A stretch of DNA of 64,000 bases from Microbacterium sp. SS28 (GCF_022761035.1 NZ_JAKWJP010000004.1:62001-126000); one strand, 5' to 3'. Shown: positions 51,555 through 61,715, counted from the first letter of the stretch. Numbers and translations: made by a program. The notes: generated by a model from the letters alone, not told the origin.

Positions 51555-54500
51555 ATGACCGCTTCGCCTGAACGGCCCCGCCTGTGGCCGTCGTCACCGT
51601 ACGAGATCGCGGACGCCACACGGTGCCCCTCGTGCTTCGCCCCGGCTTCGCCGCCGATCTGCGACCAGTGCGGCCTGCTGCTGGACGATCCGCGCACGCC
51701 GCGCCTCGTCGAGCTGGGCGGCCAGATCCTGTCGATCGAGCTCAAGCGCCAGGCCATCATGGACGCGATCCGCCTCACGCAGCTGCAGGCCGCCGCCGCT
51801 GCGGCGGCTGCCGCGATGGCCCCGCCGGTCGTCGAGGTCGTGTCGATTCAGGATGCCGCTCCCGCCGCCGTCCCGATGGCGGTCGTCGACTCCGGGCCCA
51901 TGCTCCTCGCCGAACCCGTCCCTGCGGCACCGGCCGCGATCGTCGAGGCGCCTCCGGCCGCCGCGGCATCCCCTTCCGCTCCTGCCGCCCCGACCCTGCC
52001 GCCCCCCTTCCGGGGCGAGCCGCCCGTCGCGGCGGCTCCGCCGGCTGAACCGCGCGCACCGCGACGCAAGCTCTCGGTGCCGGTGCTGCTCCTCATCGTC
52101 GGCGTGACGCTCGTGGGCGTCGCCGCGATCTTCTTCCTCGTGTACGCGTGGTTCGTCTGGGGGATCGCCGTCCGGGCCCTCATCATCGGGGCGATCACGC
52201 TCGCGTCGATCGCCACGGCGTCGCTGCTGCGCCGTCGTTCACTCACGGCGACGGCCGAGGGCATCGCGGTGCTCGGCGTCGTGCTGCTGGGACTCGATGC
52301 CTGGGCGGTGCGTGCCAACGACTTCTTCGGCACGGGCGCGAGCGATCCGGCCGTCTACGCGGGCGTCTCGGCGCTCGTCATCGGGGTCATCTGCCGCGTA
52401 TGGGCGGGAGTGTCGAGACTGCGAGGACCGGATGTCGCGGCGGCCCTCGCGCTCCCCGCGGGTCTCGGACTCGTCATCGGCGGCGTCCTCGACCTCCCCT
52501 CGACGGAAGCGCTCGTCGCGGGCCTGCTGGGAGCGGCGGCCGGCGGCCTCCTCCACGCCGTCCCTGCTCCGTGGTCGTCCGCCCGCACCGGCGCCGAGGC
52601 GATCCCCGAGCGCACGGTGCTCGCCGTCATCGGCGTGGCCTCGCTGACGGCGGCGGCGGCAGCCGCGGCGCTCCTGACGGCCGACGCCGTGCCCGTGCTC
52701 GTCTGGTCGACGGCCGGCGTGCTCGGGGTCGGCATCGCGCACGCCGTGCTGCTGCGCACACGCGAAGGGGCCGAGCCCCTGCCCGCCGCCCGCGGACTCG
52801 CCGAAGTCGCGTCATCCGTCGCCGTCGCCGCCGTCGGCCTGCTGGGCTGGCAGCTCGCATTCCGCGTCGTCGAACCCGTCTACAGCATCCTCGTCGCGCC
52901 GCTCCTCGCCGTCGGCACGGCCGTCGCCGTCGACGCGCTGCGCGCCCGCCGCGGCGGGATGAAGGCTGCGTGGGCGACGTCGGGCATCATCGGCGCCCTC
53001 AGCGTCGTGAGCGTCATGATCTCGTGGGCGTACACCGGGGTCGGTGCCCTCTCGTCCGACTGGTCGACCTGGACGACGGATCCGTTGGCGGTGCACGGCG
53101 GCGCGGACGCGCCGTTCCTCGCGCTCCCCGTTGCGATCGTGCTCGCAGCGCTCCTGTTCGCGGCGCCGTCGCTGCGCCGCCGCGGGTTCGGCGACGCGCG
53201 CGTCGTCACCGCCGCGCTGCTGATCCTCGCGGGGGCAGCCCGATCCGGGGTCCCCGCGCTCCTCGTGGGCGTCGCGGTGCTGATCGCGGTGGCCGCGACC
53301 TTGGCGCTCGTGCGGGCGACCTCGCGCCCGGGCTGGCTCCTCGCCGCGGCATCCGCGACCGTCATCGCATACGGAGTCGGGACGGCGGCGCCGTGGCTGT
53401 GGCTCATCGGCGTCGCGATCGCGATCGCGCTGCCCATCGCCGTGCGCGCGCTCCTGCGCCCGGCCGGCGAGATCGCCGTGGTGCTCGCGATCGCGCCGGT
53501 CGCGATCGCGGCGCTCTCGGCCCTGATCGCTCCCGCGGCTCTCAGCGCGGTCACGGGGATGTCGGGGGGCGAGTGGCAGGTCGCCGTCGCGCTCCTGCAG
53601 TGGGTCGCCCTCGCGACGCTGGCGGTCGCGCTCATCGCACGCACCGACGAGACGACGCGCTCGGCACTCGCGCTCGCCGCCTGGACTCTGGTCGCCTCGA
53701 CGCTCGTGTGGACGGCGGCCGGGTACTCCTTCATCGCGGATGCCGCGGCCGACGCCCCGCTGCGCGGCGCCATCGCCGACCCGGCTCTCGGGATCGTCCG
53801 CGGCGTCGCACTCGTGGCCGCCTTCGCTCTCATCGCCACGGGCCGCACGCGGCTGCGCGGCACGACCGCGTACCTGTCCGCCGCCCTCGTCGCGCCATCC
53901 CTCGCGTACGCGATCCACGAGACCCTCGGGGTGCTCGGGGTCCGCAACCTCGGCGCCGTCCCGATCGTCCCGGTCACGGGTGCCGTCGCGGTCGTCGGGA
54001 TCGGCGCGTGGGCGGCGCTCGCGCGCGATGACACCCCGGCGCTGCGGATGACGCGCCTCGCCGCCGACATCGGAGCCGTGGCCACGGCGCTCATCGTCGT
54101 CTGGACCATCGGGTCCGAGTACGTATGGGAAGTGTGGGGCCTCGCGGCGCTCGGGTTCACGGCCCTCGCCGCCACGACGGGGTGGGCGGCACCCGCCACC
54201 TCCCCCGAGACCGACGTCTTCGCGACGCGCACGACCGGCGCACCCTTCCCGGCCGCGCCGCGCCGCATCCTCGTGTGGCCCGCCGTCATCGCCCTCGTCG
54301 TGGCCTGGTGGTCGCTGCTCGGGGCCGGCACACCGGGCACGGTCTTCACGACCGAGGTCGAGTCGATCCCCGCAGGCGTCGCCTTCATCGCCTTCGCGGC
54401 ACTGCTCGTGTGGCTGCGTCGACGCGGCGAGGCCGCGGTCGCCCTCGGGGCGGGCCTCGCCCTCGCGCTGTGGCCATCGGCGGTCGAAGGGTGGAGCGGC

Positions 54501-56444
54501 GCCCCGCTGCGCGGCACGCTCGTCGCAGTCGCCGCGGCCGTGATCTGCCTCGCCCTCTCGGCACCGCCGCTGCGCGGCATCCGTCCCCCCGCTCTCGCGG
54601 GTGCGGGAGTGGCCCTCGTCGGCGTCGCACTCGTCACGATCGAGCGGGCGCTGAACGACCGACCCGAAGGGTCGGCGTGGCTCGTGCTGCTCGTCGGCGT
54701 CGCATACGCGTCGGGCCTGGGCATGGCGGTCGCGCGGCCCGCGGACATCTCGACGCGGGTCTTCGCGCTCCTCGTCCCGGTCCTCGCGCTGGGCGTCTCG
54801 GTGATCGCGCTGTACCCCTCGACGGATGTCCCCGCGGTCGTCGCGGTGGCCCTCGGCGTCCTCGCGGCGCTGCATCTCGGCGCCGCAGCGCTGCACCGTC
54901 TGCCCCTCACGGGCGTCACCCGGTGGACGGCGGTCGGCGGTGCCGCGGTCGTCGCGACCGGGGCGATGCTGCAGGGTGGGGCCGACGACGTCGAGTGGGT
55001 GTCGCTGCCGATCGCCGCGATGCTCCTGGCCGGCGCCGTCCTGGGCTCCCTCCGGCGCCGCCGTGAATCGCAGATCCTGCCGGGTGCCGAAGCGCCCGTG
55101 TGGCTGGCCGGCCTCGTCCTCGCGACGCTCCCGAGCATCATCGCCCCCGCCGAGCCCGCACGCGTCTGGACGGTCATCGTCGCGGCACTCGTCGCCGCCG
55201 CGGCGGCCGCCCTCTCGCGCATCCCCGACTCGTGGACGGTGCGCGAGCCCAGCGCACTCCTGCTCGGCATCGCCGCCGTCGCGATGGGCGCACGGGCGCT
55301 CGCCGAGCCGTCCCTCGCGAGCGCCGAGGCCGCGGCGGTCACCGCCGCGTGCGGCGCAGTGGCGGTCGCCGTCCTCCTCGTGGCGACGTCGCGCGCCGAC
55401 CGCGCGACCTGGCCGCCGACGCTGCTCGCGGCACTCGGCTCCGGGCTGCTCGTCTACGTCGTCCTCGCCCGCTCGGACGGCGAGCTCGCGACGTCAGCCG
55501 TCACTGCGGCGCTCGGCGGGGCCGTCGGCGTTGTCGGCGCGGCCCTGCTCGGCATCCGGCGGTGGACGGGGGTCGCGGGTGTGCTCTCGATCGCCGGACT
55601 CGTCGTCGCGGTCGCGGCCTGCGGAGTGCGCTTCGCGGCCGTCCTGACGCAGCCGGGGTTCGAAGCGGACTTCTGGGTGCTCGCGGGAGGCGCGATCGTC
55701 CTCGCGATCGTCCTCACGGCCCTGCGCGCCGTCCCGACCCGCAAGATGGGCTCGGCGGCGGGTGCAGTCCTGGGTGCGGCCGTCGTCGCCTTCGCCGCGG
55801 CGGAGTTCCTCGTGCTGCAGACGCAGTCGGCGCTCGCGCAGCCCGAGGCCGTGCAGGATGCGCGCACGGTGCTCACGATGAGCGTCCTGACCGCGGCAGC
55901 CGTGGCCGGCGCGGTGTGGCGCACGCGGATCGACGTCACGATCTTCATCGCCGCGGCGGCCGCCGCGCCGCTCTTCGGCATCGCCGCCGTCGCCGTGGTC
56001 GGGATCGAACCCTTCGAGCTCGTCTCCGTGCCGCCCGCGCTCGGCGGCATCGCGTACGGGGCCTTCCGGCTCACGCGCGATCCCGGCGTGCGCACGTGGC
56101 CCTCGCTCGGCCCGTGGCTCGCGCTCTTGACCGTCCCGTCGCTCGTGCAGGACTTCGGGCAGACGGAGCTGTGGCGGGTCGTGGCGCTGGGCGTCGTCGG
56201 CATCGCGATGGTCGTGGTCGGGGCGGTCCTGCGGCTGCAGGCTCCGCTCGTACTCGGCTCGATCATCGTCGTGACGCACGCCGTCGCGCAGCTCTGGCCG
56301 TGGATCCGCGCCGGCTACGATGTCGTGCCGTGGTGGCTGTGGCTCGGCATCGGCGGGGCGCTGCTCATCTTCCTGGCCGCGACCTACGAGCGCCGCGTGC
56401 GGCAGATGCGGACGGCGTTCGTCGCGGTGACGTCGCTGCGGTGA
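51555..56444 (+). CDS. Giant zinc-ribbon multi-membrane protein (SCO7613 C-terminal-like)
   Basis: Encodes 1629 residues. I chose ATG at 51555 (MTASPERPRL) behind GCGAGGAG; an ATG 12 nt upstream overlaps that site. A short zinc ribbon CPSC...CDQC (about 24-39) is followed by a helix, an Ala/Pro-rich linker and then about 1400 residues that are almost all hydrophobic segments (dozens of membrane helices). It resembles the actinobacterial SCO7613 C-terminal-type proteins, whose function is unknown. The low complexity suggests internal duplication. Confidence 0.7.
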   Translation: MTASPERPRLWPSSPYEIADATRCPSCFAPASPPICDQCGLLLDDPRTPRLVELGGQILSIELKRQAIMDAIRLTQLQAAAAAAAAAMAPPVVEVVSIQDAAPAAVPMAVVDSGPMLLAEPVPAAPAAIVEAPPAAAASPSAPAAPTLPPPFRGEPPVAAAPPAEPRAPRRKLSVPVLLLIVGVTLVGVAAIFFLVYAWFVWGIAVRALIIGAITLASIATASLLRRRSLTATAEGIAVLGVVLLGLDAWAVRANDFFGTGASDPAVYAGVSALVIGVICRVWAGVSRLRGPDVAAALALPAGLGLVIGGVLDLPSTEALVAGLLGAAAGGLLHAVPAPWSSARTGAEAIPERTVLAVIGVASLTAAAAAAALLTADAVPVLVWSTAGVLGVGIAHAVLLRTREGAEPLPAARGLAEVASSVAVAAVGLLGWQLAFRVVEPVYSILVAPLLAVGTAVAVDALRARRGGMKAAWATSGIIGALSVVSVMISWAYTGVGALSSDWSTWTTDPLAVHGGADAPFLALPVAIVLAALLFAAPSLRRRGFGDARVVTAALLILAGAARSGVPALLVGVAVLIAVAATLALVRATSRPGWLLAAASATVIAYGVGTAAPWLWLIGVAIAIALPIAVRALLRPAGEIAVVLAIAPVAIAALSALIAPAALSAVTGMSGGEWQVAVALLQWVALATLAVALIARTDETTRSALALAAWTLVASTLVWTAAGYSFIADAAADAPLRGAIADPALGIVRGVALVAAFALIATGRTRLRGTTAYLSAALVAPSLAYAIHETLGVLGVRNLGAVPIVPVTGAVAVVGIGAWAALARDDTPALRMTRLAADIGAVATALIVVWTIGSEYVWEVWGLAALGFTALAATTGWAAPATSPETDVFATRTTGAPFPAAPRRILVWPAVIALVVAWWSLLGAGTPGTVFTTEVESIPAGVAFIAFAALLVWLRRRGEAAVALGAGLALALWPSAVEGWSGAPLRGTLVAVAAAVICLALSAPPLRGIRPPALAGAGVALVGVALVTIERALNDRPEGSAWLVLLVGVAYASGLGMAVARPADISTRVFALLVPVLALGVSVIALYPSTDVPAVVAVALGVLAALHLGAAALHRLPLTGVTRWTAVGGAAVVATGAMLQGGADDVEWVSLPIAAMLLAGAVLGSLRRRRESQILPGAEAPVWLAGLVLATLPSIIAPAEPARVWTVIVAALVAAAAAALSRIPDSWTVREPSALLLGIAAVAMGARALAEPSLASAEAAAVTAACGAVAVAVLLVATSRADRATWPPTLLAALGSGLLVYVVLARSDGELATSAVTAALGGAVGVVGAALLGIRRWTGVAGVLSIAGLVVAVAACGVRFAAVLTQPGFEADFWVLAGGAIVLAIVLTALRAVPTRKMGSAAGAVLGAAVVAFAAAEFLVLQTQSALAQPEAVQDARTVLTMSVLTAAAVAGAVWRTRIDVTIFIAAAAAAPLFGIAAVAVVGIEPFELVSVPPALGGIAYGAFRLTRDPGVRTWPSLGPWLALLTVPSLVQDFGQTELWRVVALGVVGIAMVVVGAVLRLQAPLVLGSIIVVTHAVAQLWPWIRAGYDVVPWWLWLGIGGALLIFLAATYERRVRQMRTAFVAVTSLR

Positions 56445-56466
56445 GGTCTCGAGGCGCCGGCGCCGC

Positions 56467-57138
56467 TCAGCTCCCGTTCGCCACGGCGGCGCCTCTGCCC
56501 CACCGGAAGGCCGAGACCGTCGGGTCGCCCGGGATCCAGAAGCGCCAGGGGAAGGCGTCCGTGCCCGCGTGACCCGCGACGCCGACCCGGGGTCCCGCCG
56601 CGAAGGAGACGAGCGGCTCGGCAGGCAGCTCGAGGCGTGCGACAGCGCCATGCCACGGGGCCCCCGTGATGGCGTCGATGCCGTCGTGCACGGGATGCCG
56701 CAGCCCCACGGCGTCGCCGAGGCGGCCGGGACCCCGCGCGAGATCGCGATCGGAGCGCGCCGCGGGGCGGCGCCGGCGTGCGGCATCCACTCCCTCGACG
56801 ACCTCGGCCCCGCGCAGCAGGATTCCGCCCGCGACGCCCTCGGGCCCGCACACGACGTTGACGCACGAGTGGATGCCGTGGCTCAGGTACACGTAGAGGT
56901 GACCGGGTTCGCCCCACATCGTGGCGTTGCGCGCCGTCGGGCCCATCCGGGCGTGCGAACCGAGGTCGACGACGGGACCCGTGCCGCGCCCGTGGTACGC
57001 CTCGACCTCCGTAAGACGCACCGCGATCGTCTCGTCCGCGATCGCGACCCGCAGGACGCCGCCCAGCAGCCGCGGCGCGACCTCGGCGGGGAGGCCGAGG
57101 AAGTCGTCGCGGCGGGCCGCGCGCAGCGCGGTCGTCAC
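56467..57138 (-). CDS. DNA-3-methyladenine (alkyladenine) glycosylase, AAG/MPG type
   Basis: Encodes 223 residues from GTG at 57138, overlapping the propeller gene's stop (GTGA). AAG motifs are RLTEVEAYHG (catalytic Glu region), RNATMWGEPGHLYVYLSHGIHSCVNVV, GGILLRGAEVVEG and GPGRLGDAVG. It removes alkylated purines from DNA as a monofunctional glycosylase. It is the last gene of the zinc operon, although its own reaction does not use zinc. Confidence 0.93.
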   Translation of the reverse strand: MTTALRAARRDDFLGLPAEVAPRLLGGVLRVAIADETIAVRLTEVEAYHGRGTGPVVDLGSHARMGPTARNATMWGEPGHLYVYLSHGIHSCVNVVCGPEGVAGGILLRGAEVVEGVDAARRRRPAARSDRDLARGPGRLGDAVGLRHPVHDGIDAITGAPWHGAVARLELPAEPLVSFAAGPRVGVAGHAGTDAFPWRFWIPGDPTVSAFRWGRGAAVANGS

Positions 57139-58610
57139 TGCGGCGGCACTCGGCACCACGAGCTGTCGAAGCCCGAGAGGGCGACGACGGGCTCGCCGGT
57201 CGCGATCTCGACGATGTGGCTCTCGGACTGCTTCGGCATCGGCAGCAGGTACGTGTCGTAGGGGTTGGCGATGATGTCGGGCGCGACGACCCACAGGGCG
57301 TAGCGTCCGCTCGGCGAGACGCACGTGCGGATGACGGAGTCCTCGCGCGGCGCCGTCGCGACGACGCTCGAGGTGCCGTCTTCGGCGACGAACGAGAGCA
57401 CCGAGCCGTCCGGGATGCCGTCCGCGTCGAGCGGCGCCGAGAGGCGCAGCGTCCCGCCGCCGGGCACGGCCTGCACCGTCCGCAGCTGGCCCGCATCGGT
57501 GTCGGGCTCCACGAGCGGCGCGTCGGTCGCCGTCGTGAGGTCGAGCAGCACGAGGCCCTCGGCCCGCTCCACGACGGCGCCCGACGCCGTGACGTCGTCG
57601 AGGGCGAGCGCCGTGCCGAGCGAAGTCGCGCCCTCGGCCGCGGCATCCGTCAGCCACAGGGTCCCGTCGAACCCGATGAACAGGACGCTCCCCGAATCGG
57701 GTACGAACCGCCACTGCACGACGCGGCTGTCGGCGCCGTCCACCTCGATGGGAACGGGCTCGGCGTCGGGGTCCTTGAGGGACGTCGTGAAGAGCATGCT
57801 CTCGCGCCCGCCCGACGCGCCGAGCGAGTCGTCGGTGAAGGTGTAGCCGACGAGCTCGCCGCGATCGGCGCTCTGCAGGTTCGTGATCGAGCCCTCGCCC
57901 GGCAGCGGGAGCGTGCGCTCGTCGCCGCCGTCGAGGTCGGTCACGACGAGCGCGGCGGGACCGAACGACCCCCGCTCGTCGGACGGCGCGGCGCCCCGCA
58001 CCGAGACGACGAGATGCGACGACGTCGTGCGGAAGTCCTCGATATGAGGGTGCCGGTAGACGGGAACCGCGTCCTCGCCCGTGAGGTCGGTGCGGAAGAT
58101 CGTGTCCTGCTCGTCGCCGCGCTGCAGGACGAACAGCTCGGCCTCGGCCGTGCGGAACGTCTGCTCGATCGTGCGGGCGGGGCCACCGCCGACGCCCTGG
58201 ACGTCATCGATGCGGATCGTGTACTGCGTGTCGTCCCACAGCGGGTTCGCGAACCGGATGCCGACGCTGCGACCCGCCGTATCGACGGCGAAGGGCGTCG
58301 CGGGCGTGATCGTGACCTGCTCGGGCGTGACATCCTTCAGCGCCTGCGACGTCGTGATGATGAGTCGGGCGCCGGATGCCGCGACCGCCGCCGCGGGATC
58401 CACCTGCACGTCCGTGGCGCGCGGTCCCCGCGCCGTGCTCGCCGCTGCACCCGCGATGCCCACGAGCAGGAGCGCGCCGACGACGCCCGTGAACGCGAGC
58501 GCGAAGGCGCGGCCGCGGCGCCGGCGCGACCGGGCTCGCCGCGTTCCGGGCGCCGAGCCGCGGGGCGCCGACCCACGCGTCACGGCGGGTGCGGGGGTCT
58601 CAGTACTCAT
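57135..58610 (-). CDS. Membrane-anchored TolB-like beta-propeller protein
   Basis: Encodes 491 residues from ATG at 58610; GTG at 58619 is also possible. A basic cytoplasmic tail (RRARSRRRRGR) leads into one membrane helix (about 37-60), then an Ig-like domain (SQALKDVTPEQVTITP) and about six beta-propeller-like repeats (LVVTDLDGGDERTLPLPGE; SGRYALWVV). It acts outside the membrane. Its start overlaps the TIGR03943 gene by 11 nt. Whether it is a zinc-dependent envelope protein is unknown. Confidence 0.72.
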   Translation of the reverse strand: MSTETPAPAVTRGSAPRGSAPGTRRARSRRRRGRAFALAFTGVVGALLLVGIAGAAASTARGPRATDVQVDPAAAVAASGARLIITTSQALKDVTPEQVTITPATPFAVDTAGRSVGIRFANPLWDDTQYTIRIDDVQGVGGGPARTIEQTFRTAEAELFVLQRGDEQDTIFRTDLTGEDAVPVYRHPHIEDFRTTSSHLVVSVRGAAPSDERGSFGPAALVVTDLDGGDERTLPLPGEGSITNLQSADRGELVGYTFTDDSLGASGGRESMLFTTSLKDPDAEPVPIEVDGADSRVVQWRFVPDSGSVLFIGFDGTLWLTDAAAEGATSLGTALALDDVTASGAVVERAEGLVLLDLTTATDAPLVEPDTDAGQLRTVQAVPGGGTLRLSAPLDADGIPDGSVLSFVAEDGTSSVVATAPREDSVIRTCVSPSGRYALWVVAPDIIANPYDTYLLPMPKQSESHIVEIATGEPVVALSGFDSSWCRVPPQ

Positions 58611-59355
58611 ACGGGTCACCCGGCTCGTCGATGCGCTCGACGCTCTCGGCGACGATCGACAGGCGCCCGTCGGCGCTCGCGCGGACGGTGCCCGTGATGC
58701 GCAGCCACGTGCCCGTCTCGGGGGCGGCCGCGCCGATGTCGACGGGGATGCTCGCGGGCTGCGCGTCGATGACGCAGTGCGTGATGACGAGGCGCGTCAG
58801 GTCGAAGCCCGTGTCGCCCGGCGTCGCGAAGCCCGTGAGCGTCACGGGGTCGCCGTCGTAGGTGTCGGGGTTGGTCGCCGTCGCGAACACCGTCGCCCAC
58901 TCGCCGACGCCGAACGACGCCGTATCTCCCGAGGTCGCGAGGGCGACGGCATCCGCTCCCGCGAACAGCGGCGGGGCGTCGATGTCGCGCGACATCGCGA
59001 GCTCGGCGGACAGCGACGCGGGCGGGGCGACGAGCGCCGTGAGGACGAGGACGGATGCCGCGACCCCGCCGATCGCGGTCGCGGCGGCAGCGAGCGGCCG
59101 TCGGCGGTGCTCGCCGTGGTCGTGACCGTGGTCGTGACCATGTTCGTGGTCGTCCTCGGCGCCGAGCGGCAGCAGGAAGCTCAGGACTGCTCCGACGAGC
59201 ACGACGACGGCCATCGCGACGGCGAACCAGGTCGAGTCGGGGTTGATGTACAGGCCGAGGCGTCCCGTCGCGGCGAGCCCCAGCGTCAGGACGGCGAGCA
59301 CGCTCGCAAGCCCGACGCCGAGCCAGCGGGTCGAAAGTGCGCGAAGGCTAGGCAA
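58600..59355 (-). CDS. TIGR03943/UPF0703-family membrane protein with His-rich loop
   Basis: Encodes 251 residues from TTG at 59355, overlapping the permease stop by 8 nt. Two or three N-terminal membrane helices are followed by a loop with a histidine/aspartate run (residues about 70-83) that could bind zinc. The C-terminal DUF1980-type domain has the conserved CVID segment. It is a fixed partner of UPF0718 permeases (as in B. subtilis YcgQ/YcgR) and is here in a zinc operon. Confidence 0.82.
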   Translation of the reverse strand: MPSLRALSTRWLGVGLASVLAVLTLGLAATGRLGLYINPDSTWFAVAMAVVVLVGAVLSFLLPLGAEDDHEHGHDHGHDHGEHRRRPLAAAATAIGGVAASVLVLTALVAPPASLSAELAMSRDIDAPPLFAGADAVALATSGDTASFGVGEWATVFATATNPDTYDGDPVTLTGFATPGDTGFDLTRLVITHCVIDAQPASIPVDIGAAAPETGTWLRITGTVRASADGRLSIVAESVERIDEPGDPYEY

Positions 59356-60379
59356 TGAGGTTCACCACCGTTCCGATCGCGAAGGCGGAGACGACGACGA
59401 TCACGACGAGCCCCACGAGGACGCGCGTCGTGAAGGTCGTGCGCAGGAGGGCGAGCATCTTGACGTCGACGAGCGGGCCGACGAGCAGGAACGCCACGAT
59501 CGACCCCGGGGTGAACGTCGAGGCGAACGACAGCGCGAAGAACGCGTCGACGTTGGAGCAGATCGAGACGACCATCGCGAGGACGATCATCGCGACGATC
59601 GACAGGGCGGGGTCCGAGCCGATCGCGAGCAGCGCGTCGCGCGGGACGAGCACCTGCACGGCCCCGGCGAGCGCCGAGCCGATGACGAGGGCGGGCAGCA
59701 CGGCGCGCAGCTCGACGACGAACTGCGCGAGGCTGCGACGCCCCCGCCCCGTGAGCGCGGGGCCCTCGGCCCACCGGAGTGCGCGCGTGTCGGCGAAGCG
59801 GTCGGTCAGGAGGGCGTCGGGGTCGGGATGCCGGCTGTACAGCCAGCCGATGAGGTTCGCGATCGCGTACCCGCCGAGCAGGCGCGCGATGAGGATGCCG
59901 TCGTCGAAGCCGAACGCCTGATGCGTCGTGATGATGACGATGGGGTTCACGATCGGCGCCGCCATGAGGAACGTGAGCGTCTCGGGCACCGTGAAGCCGC
60001 GCAGCAGAAGTCCGCGCGCGAAGGGGACGTTGCCGCACTCGCAGACCGGCACGACCATGCCGAGCAGCGACAGCACGGCGCGGCGCGCCCACGCGCGGCG
60101 CGGCATCCATCGCTCGATGACCCCCGGGGGGATCCACACCTGCACGACGATCGACAGGACCACGCCGAGCACGACGAACGGCAGCGACTCGATGAGGACG
60201 CTGAGCGCGAGCGTCAGGCCGTCCTGCACGCGCGTCGGAAGCGCGACGGGGTAGAGCGACGGCGCGAGCGCGTCGATCGCGAAGAGCAGCCCGATGAGGG
60301 CCGTGCCGATGACCAGCCAGACGATCCCGCGACCCCGTCCGGGGCGCGCGGCGACCGCCGCCGGCTCAGTCCGCGTCAC
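59348..60379 (-). CDS. UPF0718-family permease
   Basis: Encodes 343 residues from GTG at 60379, overlapping the zur 3' end by 14 nt. About eight to ten membrane helices are present. The family's conserved VPVCECGNVP (two cysteines) and APIVNPI segments are clear. It probably moves a metal or metal complex together with the TIGR03943 partner. The direction of transport cannot be told. Confidence 0.85.
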   Translation of the reverse strand: MTRTEPAAVAARPGRGRGIVWLVIGTALIGLLFAIDALAPSLYPVALPTRVQDGLTLALSVLIESLPFVVLGVVLSIVVQVWIPPGVIERWMPRRAWARRAVLSLLGMVVPVCECGNVPFARGLLLRGFTVPETLTFLMAAPIVNPIVIITTHQAFGFDDGILIARLLGGYAIANLIGWLYSRHPDPDALLTDRFADTRALRWAEGPALTGRGRRSLAQFVVELRAVLPALVIGSALAGAVQVLVPRDALLAIGSDPALSIVAMIVLAMVVSICSNVDAFFALSFASTFTPGSIVAFLLVGPLVDVKMLALLRTTFTTRVLVGLVVIVVVSAFAIGTVVNLIA

Positions 60380-60782
60380 GCTCGCTCGCCCGGGCCGCGG
60401 CGCAGGAGGCGCACAGCCCGAAGATGTCGACGATGTGCTCGGCCTCGATGAAGCCGTTCGCGGCGGCCGTCGCCTTCGCCCACTGCTCGACGTCCTTCGC
60501 CTCGATCTCGACGGCGAGCCCGCACGAGCGGCAGATGAGGTGGTGGTGGTGGCCGCGGGTCGCGCAGGCGCGGTAGAGGCTCTCGCCCTCGGGGCTCTGC
60601 AGCGAATCGGCGTCGCCCTGCGCCGCCAGCCCCGCGAGGGCGCGGTACACGGTCGCGAGTCCGATGCCCGTGTTCTCGCCGCGGAGGGTCGCGTGCAGCG
60701 ACTGCGCGCTCACGAAGCCGCGGGCGTCTGCGAGAGCCTCGCGGACGCGCTCGCGCTGCCACGTGTTGCGCTGGACCACCAT
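60366..60782 (-). CDS. zur: Zinc-uptake regulator, Fur family
   Basis: Encodes 138 residues from ATG at 60782. The winged-helix domain contains TGIGLATVYRALAGL. The sensor/dimer half has HHHHLICRSC (histidines 78-81, cysteines 84 and 87) and CASC (124, 127), the structural zinc site. With zinc it should repress the znuA promoter at 63524-63538. The start lies 6 nt after TAGAAT, so it has its own leaderless promoter inside the end of znuB as well as reading from znuA. Confidence 0.88.
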   Translation of the reverse strand: MVVQRNTWQRERVREALADARGFVSAQSLHATLRGENTGIGLATVYRALAGLAAQGDADSLQSPEGESLYRACATRGHHHHLICRSCGLAVEIEAKDVEQWAKATAAANGFIEAEHIVDIFGLCASCAAARASERDAD

Positions 60783-60788
60783 GCCCGG

Positions 60789-60794
60789 ATTCTA
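60789..60794 (-). promoter_or_regulatory. Internal leaderless -10 of zur
   Basis: Minus-strand TAGAAT overlaps the znuB stop codon (TAG) and ends 6 nt before the zur ATG. Confidence 0.55.
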
Positions 60795-61715
60795 CCCGCG
60801 GGTCCCTGGAGCAGCCTGGGCGGCCGCTCCGGCGAGCGAGCGCGCGGACGCGGCATCCCGCTCGCGCTGCACGCGTCCGCGGCGCGCGCCGATGAGGCGG
60901 CAGACGACGTACACGAGGAACGAGATCGTCGTGATGTAGGGGCTCACGGGCAGGGTGCCGGCGATCGCGATGAGGATGCCGACGACGGCGGAGGAGAACC
61001 CGAACACCGCCGCAAGCACGGGCACCGAGACAGGTCCCGACGCGATGCGCATCGCCGCGGCCGCGGGCGTCACGAGCAGCGCCATGACGAGCAGCGCCCC
61101 GATGATGTGCACGCTGACAGCCACCACGAGCCCCAGCACGAGCATGAAGCCGAGCGAGACAGCCGTCGTCGGCACGCCGCGCGCCGCCGCCGACACGGGG
61201 TCGAGCGAGTCGAACCGCAGCGGCCGCCACATCAGCACGAGGGCGAGCAGGGCGACGGCGCTGATCGCGATGAGCAGGCCCAGCTGATCGTTCTGCACGG
61301 AGACGATCGAGCCCGTCAGGAGGCTGAACTGGCTCGCCGAGCGCCCGGGGTAGAGCGAGAGGAACAGGATGCCGAGGCCCATCCCGAAGGGCATGAGCAC
61401 GCCGATGATCGAGTTGCGGTCGCGCGCCTTCGCGCCGAGCCAGCCGATGAGCAGGGCCGCGGCGACCGACCCGACGATCGAGCCCGTCACGACGTCGACC
61501 CCGAGCAGCAGGGCGGCCGCGGCTCCCGCGAACGAGAGTTCGCTGATGCCGTGGACGGCGAAGGCCATGTCGCGCTGCATGATGAAGACGCCGATGAGCC
61601 CGCCGACGAGGCCCAGCACGGCGCCCGCCCACACGGCGTTGGAGACGAGCGCGAGGATCTCGCCGTAGACGGGCAGACCCCCGAACATGGCCTGCCAGAC
61701 CTCGTCCCAGTTCAT
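60792..61715 (-). CDS. znuB: Zinc ABC transporter permease
   Basis: Encodes 307 residues from ATG at 61715, overlapping the ATPase stop (ATGA). About eight to nine membrane helices are present. The ABC-3 family blocks are RDMAFAVHGISELSFAGAA and VSVHIIGALLVMALLVTPAAAA. It carries zinc across the membrane for the ZnuA-ZnuC system. Confidence 0.92.
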   Translation of the reverse strand: MNWDEVWQAMFGGLPVYGEILALVSNAVWAGAVLGLVGGLIGVFIMQRDMAFAVHGISELSFAGAAAALLLGVDVVTGSIVGSVAAALLIGWLGAKARDRNSIIGVLMPFGMGLGILFLSLYPGRSASQFSLLTGSIVSVQNDQLGLLIAISAVALLALVLMWRPLRFDSLDPVSAAARGVPTTAVSLGFMLVLGLVVAVSVHIIGALLVMALLVTPAAAAMRIASGPVSVPVLAAVFGFSSAVVGILIAIAGTLPVSPYITTISFLVYVVCRLIGARRGRVQRERDAASARSLAGAAAQAAPGTRG

